NCBI GenBank assembly: GCA_963971405.1 | Contig: OZ020485.1 | Coordinates: forward strand, 39,863,469-39,927,468 | From: Psococerastis gibbosa | Lineage: Eukaryota > Arthropoda > Insecta > Psocodea > Psocidae | Direction: 5' to 3' | DNA: 64,000 nucleotides | Shown: positions 55,554 to 64,000 of the stretch, one piece after another | Position numbering within the stretch: position 1 is the first letter of the stretch | Layout of the letters: every line of letters begins with the position of its first letter | The notes under the pieces: generated by a model | Database searches by the model: none | What the model was told of the DNA's origin: nothing | What the model saw: only the letters and a program-made list of their open reading frames with translations | Program-made: the position numbers and the translations under genes

Positions 55554-56140
55554 GTACCTAAGTATAGATGGAGTAGGCATACAGTTTAGTTTATCGTAAG
55601 GATCACAATTTTCTTACTCCCTTGATAAGAGAAGAGTTCACTGAATAGAACACGTTAAATTTGATTTATTACGGAAAATAAAGCAATATGCTGCACAATG
55701 TATGACTTAACAATGTATTCTCAACTCATGAATATTATAGAGGTGCGGTAATTCTTGACAGCATCAAAAAGAAAATTTAGTGCCTATTTTATGAATGAAG
55801 CTTTACATATTTAAATATTAAAATATTTAGGATGGAAAATCTTGCTGTTATTGCCAGAACCAACAAATTTTAAGACTTCGCTACCAAGTCTTTTCAATAT
55901 TTTTGAGGCAGGGGAGGGAGAAGCAAGATGACAATTTGCTTCGTAAAAGAAGGTTGTAATAGTTTCCTCGTTAGTCCGGGTCAATTTCGTAATTATTTCA
56001 GATTGCTGGTCAATCGCCCCCTCCCTCCCCCCCCCCCACAATCTCAAATGACGCCCCTGTTTGCACCGTTTATTAACTTCCACAAACTTGGATAACATAT
56101 CTTCAACTTCCATAGGCGCAGCTATCTACTAGGTCGGGAA

Positions 56141-56168
56141 TCGTCCAGTTGGTAAAGAACTAGACTAT
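56141..56168 (+). mobile_element. tRNA-like SINE head S3, cut by a MITE
   Basis: GAATCGTCCAGTTGGTAAAG then 'aactagactat' matches box A of 23160-23226 (minus). The element stops where CAAGGGCGGATCC begins at 56169. Confidence 0.55.
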
Positions 56169-56320
56169 CAAGGGCGGATCCAGCGGAAAATGTAGGGGGG
56201 GGGGGTCACAAGTTTTTTGTAAGTTTAAAAAGTAATTTTTTGGTTGAAAAGTTGAGTTTTATTCAATTTTTTTTACTAAGTATCTTATGAATTAACTATG
56301 GATTTACTCATTTAGGGGGG
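56169..56320. mobile_element. GGCGGATCC-family MITE, right end lost
   Basis: CAAGGGCGGATCCAGCGG, an 11-G tract, 'tcacaagttttttgtaag', 'ggttgaaaagttgagtttta', ending near 'actcatttagggggg'. Confidence 0.75.
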
Positions 56321-56324
56321 CCAT

Positions 56325-56365
56325 GGTGATCGCCAATTGTCGATAGAAGAGGTATTAAAAGAAGA
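56325..56365 (+). mobile_element. LINE 3' terminus (family L7)
   Basis: 'ccatggtgatcgccaattgt' then 'cgatagaagaggtattaaaa' and a GAAGAGGAAGTAGAAGTAG tail. Very short 5'-truncated copy. A second one is at 56822-56862 ('tatgatgatcgccaatcttc', then 'agaaagaagaaga'). Confidence 0.55.
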
Positions 56366-56504
56366 GGAAGTAGAAGTAGATGGGGACATATATATATAAT
56401 ATTTAGAGTAGTAGTAGTAGTGTTCGTCGGGTTAATAACGACTTAGGCCTCATATTTGGGCCCATAGAGCGACTCCGACTTGACTGTCCTATGCCAGCCC
56501 ATAG

Positions 56505-56655
56505 GACAGTGGACGTCCTGATTATAGTGGATTCCGAACCACTTGGGAAACACAGTGAAGTCACACGACTAGTTCGGAGGTGACCATGACAAGTCCTACC
56601 ATGTTTCCCTACCGGCACTGTGCACACGACCAAGTTATCTGCAGCTTTGAACTTG
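56505..56655 (+). repeat. Dispersed repeat R5, partial
   Basis: 'cctgattatagtggattccg', 'aaccacttgggaaac', 'gtgaagtcacacga' and 'actgtgcacacgaccaagtt' follow the order of 63825-63985. Confidence 0.75.
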
Positions 56656-56862
56656 CTCTGGTCAGCTGGATTCAACTTGGTATGGCGGCCGGGATTTAGA
56701 GTAGTGGTATGAACTTGTTGCTTCTGTTCCACACTTCCTACATTTTTTGGCCATGATTTGGAGAGCTTATAAAACAGACGGTCCTGACGGCTTTCCTATA
56801 TATTTCCAGGTTACAAATCGGTATGATGATCGCCAATCTTCTATATAGAAAGAAGAAGATAC

Positions 56863-57595
56863 AATGGCTCAATGGTACTCTTAGGTATACCATACATTAC
56901 TCACTATTATTGTGCGTATTGTGTAGTAAGCGTGCAACCTGCCCATCTGCAATTGTAGTAAAGGCATTACACTATATAAGGTACTGGTCGTGACCTTCTT
57001 AAGCCTAAATAGGCTCTCAGGAAGCCAGCAGCCACCTAATGGAATGTAACATCACCTGTTCATATAGAGAAAAACAATAACATGGTCAACGTCGCGCCTA
57101 AATGGGTGAAAAATGACACAAGAGCTGGTAGATTGCACGTGTAGTAGAAAACCGTCGTATGGAAAACTGAGGAAATGCCAAGTATGGTGGTATGAACCAT
57201 GGTACCATCATCACTATCGCAGCAATATAATCCTGGAAAATCATTGGCCGCTGCAGTAACATTAGTCAGCCCTCCTAATAATGTCATGTTATGTTCCCAA
57301 CCCCGCCCATCTCCTACCAATTAATATTGTACTCCCCACCCCCCTCTACCCCCTGATATGTGTATAATGGCATGTTTCATTTGTTTGTTTATGTCTGATG
57401 ATGGTATCTTACCGAAACCGGTCACTGTTAATATAAATATATTGTGGATGAGCTGCGTTTTATCTCTTCAACAATTTTAAGTATGATGGAGTTCCATGAA
57501 GTCACTATGGAGAATATCACTATGAGCTTCATGTCAAAATGTAGATAGGTAAGCATTTAAGCATTTTCCCTATTTTATGAGATCTCATTCATGGT
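56863..57595. other. Unannotated; CCGAAACCGGTC motif at 57409
   Basis: No gene recognised. 'gatgatggtatcttaccgaa' then 'accggtcactgttaatataa' near 57395-57435 is related to motifs at 26091 and 31150. Confidence 0.4.
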
Positions 57596-57675
57596 TGTTT
57601 TGTTAGTTTTTCCAACGCCTGCTTTCAGCATTTCAGCTTTTAAGCAACTCAGTCAGCCTCCTGGGGGGGGGGGGT
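57596..57675 (+). repeat. Short R5 fragment ending in a G tract
   Basis: 'ccaacgcctgctttcagcat', 'agcaactcagtcagcctcct', then 10 G. It matches 63690-63740. Confidence 0.65.
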
Positions 57676-57936
57676 TGAGTCCTGGTTGGCCTTCAATTTT
57701 TTAAAGCTATTGCACCGACCTTGTAGAAAAGTAAGTGAGTTGAGGTTGAGACTGTGATTTAACGTAATTTGAATTTCCTGCAGGTTTGTGATTATGTACT
57801 GTGCACGTTGATGTCGGTATACTGCCTATAGTTCGAGTTGGCACTAGAATGGTGCCTTCGATTTCTCTTTCAAATGCGTTTTTTATTTTCTAAACATAAC
57901 AAGTCAATAGTTAGGAAAATCGTTGAGTCGTAACTG

Positions 57937-58101
57937 CAGCTGGTTAAGTCATGCTTTCGCCTGTTACATTGCATTGCCGGTAAGCTTGTTTCAGCTTGCC
58001 CACTATCGCTTGTATACGGCGTAGGTTGACATCGAGGACGTATACCAGCTTGCCAATGGCCAAAAATTTGTACGGAAACAATATAAATAATATCCAATAT
58101 C
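57937..58101 (+). repeat. Dispersed repeat R4, interrupted by a hAT-like element
   Basis: 'gtcatgctttcgcctgttac' to 'aacaatataaataatatcc', continuing after the insertion with 'gtcgttggaattggacaagg' and 'aacgtccttga' (58853-58915). It shows the empty-site context of the 58110 insertion. Confidence 0.8.
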
Positions 58102-58109
58102 CATGGAGT

Positions 58110-58845
58110 CAGTGGCGTAGCTGACCCCCCCCCCCTAAATTTAGCAAAACAGAAAAAATTTCAGATATTATTATATATGTATATATATATAACAATACAG
58201 ACAACAACACCGGCAAACTAAGTACAAACCAGAAAGCGCGTTTACCCGCACGGGTCTGGCGCTTACAATTAAAAAAAAAATGCATATATATATTATATAA
58301 TAAATAAATGAAATAAAAAATATATATTTATTATTTAAAAAAAAAAAAAAAAAATCCCCGGAGAGACCCCGGTCCTCCTGTTTCCAGTTTTGTTAATAAT
58401 GTTATCGTCTGCAAAATCAGATTATTTTGCCGACATACTATTTCAGGCCTATCTTTAAAAAAACGTTCCCCACGGTAGCCCCCGGGCCCCCCTTGTTAGC
58501 TGTAATATTCTTCATATGTAAAATATGAGCATAACTGCGTAAATTCCACCATTTTGGGCCTATTCTTTTTTTTATTAATTCCCCCGGGGGAACCCCCCGG
58601 GCCCCCTTTCAACCCCCTGACCCCTCGGGAGGGGAAATTAAGTTCATGCCCCTAATTAGAAGATGCGTACGTCCATGTGGACGGCTTTCCTATTTTTCTA
58701 CTATTTTACGAAAATACGGGGGGGGGGGGAGTGCCAAATGAAACACCACCCCATTTGAAAACCTATCGTAAACGGGCAAACTTTATGTATTGATGTTGCA
58801 TGAAAACTGGACCCCCCCCCCACAAAATTTCTGGCTACGCCACTG
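58110..58845. mobile_element. hAT-like MITE, CAGTGGCGTAGC family, 736 bp
   Basis: A perfect 8-bp duplication CATGGAGT lies at 58102-58109 and 58846-58853. Exact inverted ends CAGTGGCGTAGC / GCTACGCCACTG. It is inserted in an R4 repeat whose other copies are continuous here ('ccatggggtcgttg'). The interior has poly(C)/poly(G) tracts, AT-rich sequence and three GC-rich module units (58350-58610). No transposase; the ORFs across its right end are chance. Confidence 0.92.
58350..58610. repeat. GC-rich minisatellite module, ~3 units
   Basis: Units contain 'ccccggagagaccccggtcc', 'cacggtagcccccgggcccc' and 'cccgggggaaccccccgggc', each followed by ~80 bp with '(c)tgtaaaat' and 'tttcaggcctat'-like words. 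Same pattern as at 20283-20600. Confidence 0.75.
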
Positions 58846-58915
58846 CATGGAGTCGTTGGAATTGGACAAGGGATAAGTAGGTATACACGTAGGTTCATAT
58901 AACGTCCTTGAGGAC

Positions 58916-59484
58916 ATCATTATTATATACCTGTAAGTTGGTTGTGCTTGGTAATAAATACACTTGATAATTTGGCCAAGTGGGTTTATTGAATAAGAGT
59001 GGGCCGAAAGGTCCAAAATTCGCCTATATAGAAAATAAAGACAATTTTCTTTCTTTCTTCTTTCTATATGTATAATATACAAACAGTACATATTTTACTC
59101 TTTTACTACGTATCGCCTTCATTGATTATTTTATAGACAGTTTGTTTCATTGCTCATTTCTAAAAAACAATTTTATGTACAGCGATTAATTTTTTTAAGC
59201 ATATTTAATAAGTTAGTCTTATTGTTCCCATCACGGGAAAATCCTAACGGTGCCCTCTAAGATTCTAATACTATAAATGCATCCTTTTTAATGTAATAAA
59301 AATTTACTTTACTTAAATTCGACCCATCCCACGTCCGCGATGGGATCCGTGCTTGGGTTCGCAAATGAAGCCCGTCTGATGGGACTTTTCTAAAACTTTT
59401 AATTAAGTGTTAAATAGTGCTCTATGGACTTGCGGTCTGCGGTCACCTATTTGTCGAAATAACAATAAGGGAATAAGGAATTCT
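58916..59484. other. No recognisable feature
   Basis: AT-rich sequence with a GC patch at 59320-59390. No gene seen. Confidence 0.4.
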
Positions 59485-59602
59485 TGGATCAAATGAAGGA
59501 GGTAGCAGGAGCTCGAACGTAACAAGAGCTGAAGAGGAATGCGCGCAGGACCGAGACACCTGGAGGATGATATGCAGGGAGTTGCTGCCAACTAATCGTT
59601 GA
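59485..59602 (+). mobile_element. Decayed LINE C-terminus (family L6)
   Basis: The plus strand reads MKEVAGART, a frame break, QELKRN, another break, then AQDRDTWRMICRELLPTNR and a stop. It matches SYQELKRK and EDRVNWRTKCWELLPTNR of 40566-40775. The minus ORFs here are shadows. Confidence 0.75.
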
Positions 59603-60719
59603 GGATTTGGACCTGTGAAGTAGAAATCTAACAGAAAACATTTAATGTAGTGAACAGTGAGAACTTGAACGGAATCGGTCAAGTTAATCGACAAAAAAGT
59701 TGACCAGCAACAGGTCTAGACGCACCTCTTGAAATAAAAATAAGGTAGGAGATGTTAATCAACGAAATGATTAATACATTAAGTGCTGGCAGATGAGCTG
59801 AGGAAACAGGTACCTGCAACTTGTTCTAGCTGATCGTTATTACAACCTCCTAAATGTTCTCTGACGTCATCGTCATTCGCTCAATTTACTCCCACGGATC
59901 TGGTACTGATTATTACTTTAGATTTTTGCTTCCACAAGAAAATACTATGTTTTTTAATCACGTCAGGTGCCTATATGGTGATTTGATAAATTTAGTGTAG
60001 CCTACTGTAGTCTAATTCATTTATTGTTATGATAAATTGTAACGAATAATCTTTCACACCTAGCCGGAGATATGAAAGTATATCTGTACCTACTGTATAG
60101 TACAAATGAACAGTCGTTATAGTGAGGAAGGAGTAGAATCCGGGATGATAGACCGTGGTTGTTCTGAAAGCGTACTTCCAAACGTTTCGTCATCATCTGC
60201 GGTCGACATCTTCGGTGGAACTGTGTTCACTTCTAATATTGTATCTTGGAGGCTCAGTAGCAACCTATCATCCTGCATTTTTCTCCTTTATCACGTAACA
60301 CAAAAACCTTTGTAATTAGTCGTTATAGTCTCATGATAACTTACCCGGGGGTTATGCAAATAATTCTGTTACGTTGTTGAAACTAATCCGCACATTTAAA
60401 AATAATCAAAACAACGCAGACAGTATTCGTACCGATTCCTTCAGAAGCATTGTTAGTTCATTTCGCATCGGTTTCCAATTCATCTAAGTATGCCTATTTG
60501 CAAGCAGTATAGACCGATACTGAATTGTTCATTTCGACATTTGTATTTGTCCCGTTACAAATCTCTTTAATCTCACTCGTTATTTAAAACCGTAATCCAA
60601 TTTACATTCAGTTATAAATGTAGTATTATTTACCCTTTTTTATCGGGGAAGTTATTATTTTCATTTGCTGCTAAGGTTCGGTTGGTGCTTGTCTTTCAGC
60701 AAAACACAAGGCAAATGAG
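59603..60719. other. Unannotated; motif shared with 18866
   Basis: 'ttctgaaagcgtacttccaa' (60158-60177) is related to the hairpin at 18866-18910. No gene supported. Confidence 0.4.
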
Positions 60720-61157
60720 CAGTGCCGGATTGGGGGGGGGGGGGGGCAATGGCGGATCCACGGGGGGATGGGGGTGGTCAGGGGGGTCATGACCCCCCTA
60801 AATGAGTAAATTCATAAGAAAAAGTAGTAAAACCTAGTAAAAAAAAAATATTGATTAAAACTCAACTTTTCAACAAAGAAATTACTTTTTAAACTTACAA
60901 AAAACTTGTGACCCCCTAAAATTTTGGCTGGATCCGGCCTTTTTGGGGGCCGTGGGCAGAAGATATGAGGGGCCCGTGAGTTGAACACTCTGTCTACCAA
61001 CATTGCAACAAAAAAAAAAAAAAATTTCAAAACTTTGTTTGGAAATTGTTTTCAACTTTCAATTTTGTATATATATATATAAAACAAAAATATCATTTGT
61101 GGGGGCCGGAATTTCAGGTATTTGTGCCCCAAGTGCCCATGGGTTAATCCGGCACTG
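60720..61157. mobile_element. hAT-like MITE, CAGTGCCGGATT family, 438 bp, with nested MITE
   Basis: CAGTGCCGGATTGGGG to AATCCGGCACTG; flanks CAAATGAG (60712-60719) and CAAATCAG (61158-61165), 7 of 8. It contains a GGCGGATCC-family MITE at 60747-60940. Its 3' part 'ttgtgccccaagtgcccatg' matches the element at 444-622 in reverse. Confidence 0.85.
60747..60940. mobile_element. GGCGGATCC-family MITE nested in another MITE
   Basis: CAATGGCGGATCCACGGGG, 'gggtcatgacccccctaaat', 'aaaactcaacttttcaacaa' and 'gctggatccggcc'. The right TIR is slightly eroded. Confidence 0.8.
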
Positions 61158-61564
61158 CAAATCAGGCCACCATGATAACTAGATAACCAAAACTTGACGA
61201 TTCAAAGCATGGGATAGGGATGAATTAGGTTTGTGAATATACGAGGAAATGGTTGGCGGGCAAATGAGTGCTGCGGGCACGACGCTGTCCGGTAATGGGC
61301 ATGTCGTAACGTGCACGTGGTCACGCCCCGCACGCCGACCATGTTGCTACTCAAACGCGAATCTTCCATGTTTTATGACGTCCTTAGGCTTGTTATGATT
61401 CACGGCGTAAGTAGCCCCTGACTCTGACGTACCTGGCTTGTTTTGAGTGGAAAGTCCAAATTTTTGACAGCTGGCGGTGGTGGGGAATATATCATTAAAA
61501 GAACATCTGTATGCACCGGGAGGAGACGGTGGGACAAGCAAACGTTCGCCCAAGATACGTGTAA
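61158..61564. other. No recognisable feature
   Basis: Moderately GC-rich sequence at 61240-61440 with short ORFs of no recognisable similarity. Confidence 0.4.
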
Positions 61565-61790
61565 GACCGGGGCCGTAGCCAGAATTTTTCTTCCGGGGGG
61601 AAGGGTTAATTTGCATATTATTGGACTTTCTCTGTTTGCAAATAAACGTTTATTTATTTATTTTTATTTTATTTATTTCATTTATCTGACGTCACCAAAG
61701 GTGAGGTAACCTAAATATATTTAAAACTCCATTCTATATAGAGTACGCTGCAAATATTTCGGGGGGGGGGGGGCTCAGTTCTGTACGAAA
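61565..61790. mobile_element. MITE fragments
   Basis: 'ggggccgtagccagaatttt' is a CAAGGCCGTAGCC-type end; 'tgacgtcaccaaaggtgagg', 'tatttaaaactccattctat' and a 12-G tract match 31590-31680. Confidence 0.55.
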
Positions 61791-63221
61791 TACAGTTTGG
61801 TTGTGTTTGCAAAGGGTTTAAAATATTCATTGTCAGTCGCCTGGGGCTAACAGTGATCACGTACAATAAGTAATCAGTTATCTGGTCATTACGCAATTTC
61901 CCCAAAAATGTTGGTTACGCCCTTCTGGCTTTAGGCAGACGAATTATGATGTTTTGCACATTTTCAACCCGAATATTTTAATTCAAGAAAGTTCATCATA
62001 TTCGTTATAAGCTTTCTAGATTATGTAGAACTTAATTGTTGTTGTCGACTTAGAAGACATGGAAGTTGTCCCTTTATTGTGTTGTTTAATTAGACGAATA
62101 CATTTAATCTCGAAGTCGTTAATTCATACAAGTACACTACATATTCATTAGGTAGGTACAACTAATGCAACCTGAAAATTTTCTGAGACCATGGATAACA
62201 TCAATGCTCATACATGTTATGAAATAGTCATTACCCTAAATAATAATTTTTACATTACCCTACATTAATTGCCGGCACATACAAGAACATATTTATAATT
62301 AGATGTAATGAGGAGATTCTGGGTTACTAGCTACTAGCCTATAACGTACATCAAAACCATTTTGGAACCTAAATGTAGCAAAAATCCGGCCTGTAATAAC
62401 CAAATCTTTATCTTTCCTAGCCATATTTTTATTCCAAATTCTTGATGGAACCATGTCCACTTAATGGGGCGTATTACACCAAAAATTACACGGTAGAATT
62501 AATTATCATTTATAAATCTTGAAGAAAATAAACAATTTTTATGCAAACGAAGTTCATGAGCGGTCTAGTAGTCAACCGTACTACAATTTGAAACCTTCTT
62601 TCAATGAATTAATAATATTTATAATAATTAATGTTGTATGTGCCTTTCAACTCATCACACATTAGCAGTAAATAATTAATAAATAAGTCTAAGGTAAATA
62701 ATAATGGCAATAGATTATTGAGTAATGGAAAAGAAAGGGGCTTGGTAGAAAACGGGGCTTGGTGGAAAAGGATCTTAACAATCTTACGTACGGTATTTGT
62801 CTATATGGTCAACGTCATTAGGTTTTTTTACAATTTTTTTTAGGGGCGACTACAAAGTTGTGCTTGCTTATACACCCACCGAGTTGTTTGTGACATTTGG
62901 TACTACATTTGGTATTACAAATTTAGTTGTAGTTGATTTGTACTAGGTGATCGAGTACACACCCAAGAAAATTGGCTGTTGAGCTGAGCAGCGGTCATTT
63001 AGAGAAAATGTCAGGCGGAATAGCGGGGGTTCGGATCTGAACTGGACGCAGAAACCAGAGGGGCGTCATAGATTGCGAAGGTTCAAACTCGATGAAAGGT
63101 TCTGTCAGTGAAAGCCAGCTTGTGTCTGAGGGTGTAGTATCAAGAGTCGTAGGATACCTACAAGATATAATAGTATGCATTGGTGAGAATTTATTCACTG
63201 ATTTTATGGACATTCCTCTTC
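61791..63221. other. Unannotated AT-rich stretch
   Basis: No gene or repeat partner recognised in 1.4 kb. The 72-residue minus ORF at 62995-63213 is not recognised. Confidence 0.4.
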
Positions 63222-63275
63222 TTCTGCTTTAAACGCCTCTTCTATCGAAAAATGGAGTTCATCATGGGAATTAAA
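63222..63275 (-). mobile_element. LINE 3' terminus (family L7)
   Basis: The minus strand reads PMMNSIFR, a stop and KRRLKQKKRN, with a GCAGAAGAAGAG tail; compare AMMIANLRYKRRL of 33375-33665. Confidence 0.55.
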
Positions 63276-63689
63276 CATTAAACAGCGATGTCATGATGAT
63301 TATACTATAAGGAATTGTAATGCAGTGGTTTCCCGTTGCCTTTTGCATCCTTATGCCGTTGACTCTTCATTGATCGTCTCCACTTTCACTGTCCAACCCC
63401 ACGACAAAAGAGTGCCCTGCACAGAAAATACTGTGTTTCTTGCATATCCAGGCTCAAACTCTGAAACTCGGTCCCCTATCAGTTCAGTCGCTACTACGCG
63501 CTTCCATCTACACCACGAGGAGGGACAGACTAGGGATTTTCGCGTCTTTGCCTCTGAGACCATAAGCCATTACTCATAAGATAAGCTGTTTTGAAGCCTT
63601 TTAAGACTTCTGTCCTCTCCATCATGCCAATGCATCTCCGCACTACATACGTCAGGGTTTAAATTTAGTTGCTGTTGTTGTTGCTGTTT
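63276..63689. other. Unannotated; both strands open at 63325-63579
   Basis: Reading frames of 70-84 codons lie on opposite strands in somewhat GC-rich sequence. Neither is recognised. Confidence 0.35.
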
Positions 63690-64000
63690 CTAACGCCTGC
63701 TTTCAGCATTTTTGCTTTAAGCAACCCTGTCAGCCTGGCGAGGGGAGTGAGTCTGTTTGTTAACTTGAGGCACCCTAAGGGCAGACTCTTTCACCTCGGG
63801 GAACGGGGAGTTGACTGACAAGGTGGACCTCCTGATTATAGTGGATTCCGAACCACTTGGGGAACATGGTAAAGTCACACGATTAAATCGGAGGTGGCCA
63901 GGACTCGACACTCACGTAGACTGCCTAAGCGCGATATCATGTCCCATCATGTTCCCCTGCCAACGCTGTGCACACTACCAAGCTTGCCACAGTTTGAAAC
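63690..64000 (+). repeat. Dispersed repeat R5, runs off the window
   Basis: Reverse complement of 7885-8196 along its whole visible length, from 'ctaacgcctgctttcagcat' to 'taccaagcttgccac'. Its far boundary is outside the window. Confidence 0.8.

Larger units (their letters stand above)
46143..56137. repeat. ~10-kb block, copy 2 (right contig start)
   Basis: Starts with 'ccaccggccagagagctatc' at the first base after the gap (same as 35984) and stays collinear with copy 1 until 'gctatctactaggtcgg' (56137; same as 45942). Differences look allelic: TA, CAGA and G/C tract lengths, an 8-bp loss near 48705, a ~57-bp GC-rich unit present only here at ~52959-53017, and 15 bp at ~55530. Confidence 0.95.

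Noticed and set aside
35984..56137. Recent segmental duplication of 10 kb
   Set aside because: The boundaries coincide exactly with both edges of a 200-N placeholder gap and the differences look allelic. An unmerged contig overlap is the simpler explanation.

Overview
This is an AT-rich piece of a eukaryotic nuclear genome, most likely from an arthropod. I can support no intact host gene in it. The arthropod guess is an inference from the repeats: tRNA-derived SINEs, many 5'-truncated LINE 3' ends, hAT-like and PIF/Harbinger-like MITEs, and CAGA-bearing TIR elements; an insect such as a hemipteran would fit, but no gene confirms it. Almost every long ORF is either a decayed LINE fragment or a chance ORF, often read straight through a poly(C)/poly(G) tract.

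Layout. 1-9 kb: LINE RNase H remnant (0.8-1.2 kb), an in-frame 198-bp tandem triplication of a LINE C-terminus (3.6-4.2 kb), a TIR MITE (4.4 kb), a long palindrome (5.1 kb), hAT-like MITEs (6.1 and 6.8 kb, the second split by a retroposon carrying a heptamer array) and a tRNA-derived SINE (8.3 kb). 9-16 kb: a palindromic element inserted in another MITE with a TAA duplication (9.2 kb), a 0.9-kb TIR element (10.5 kb), and a four-layer nest at 12.9-14.3 kb (tandem duplication, then LINE, then hAT). 16-35 kb: scattered LINE ends, two head-to-tail palindromic elements (24.8-26.0 kb), a SINE inside a LINE (28.5 kb), and a 290-bp retroposon with a perfect 15-bp target duplication (30.3 kb). 36-56 kb: two almost identical ~10-kb blocks separated by exactly 200 N. 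56-64 kb: more nested MITEs, including a 736-bp hAT-like element with a perfect 8-bp duplication (58.1 kb).

The large repeat is best read as an assembly artefact. The second block begins at the first base after the gap and the first block ends at the last base before it, so two overlapping contig ends (probably two haplotypes) were placed side by side. The elements in 46.1-56.1 kb should therefore not be counted as extra copies.

The most interesting biological signal is a family of palindromic elements (5.1, 9.2, 24.8, 25.2 and 40.8 kb). They share the terminus GGCGGGGATTCCACCGACC and a central GTGGTAGCAGACA motif but have different sequences in between, each a near-perfect inverted repeat. 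One copy can be compared with its empty site inside this window, which gives a 3-bp TAA/TTA target duplication. The second striking pattern is that several MITE families with different termini all carry long poly(G)/poly(C) tracts, and some share a GC-rich minisatellite module.
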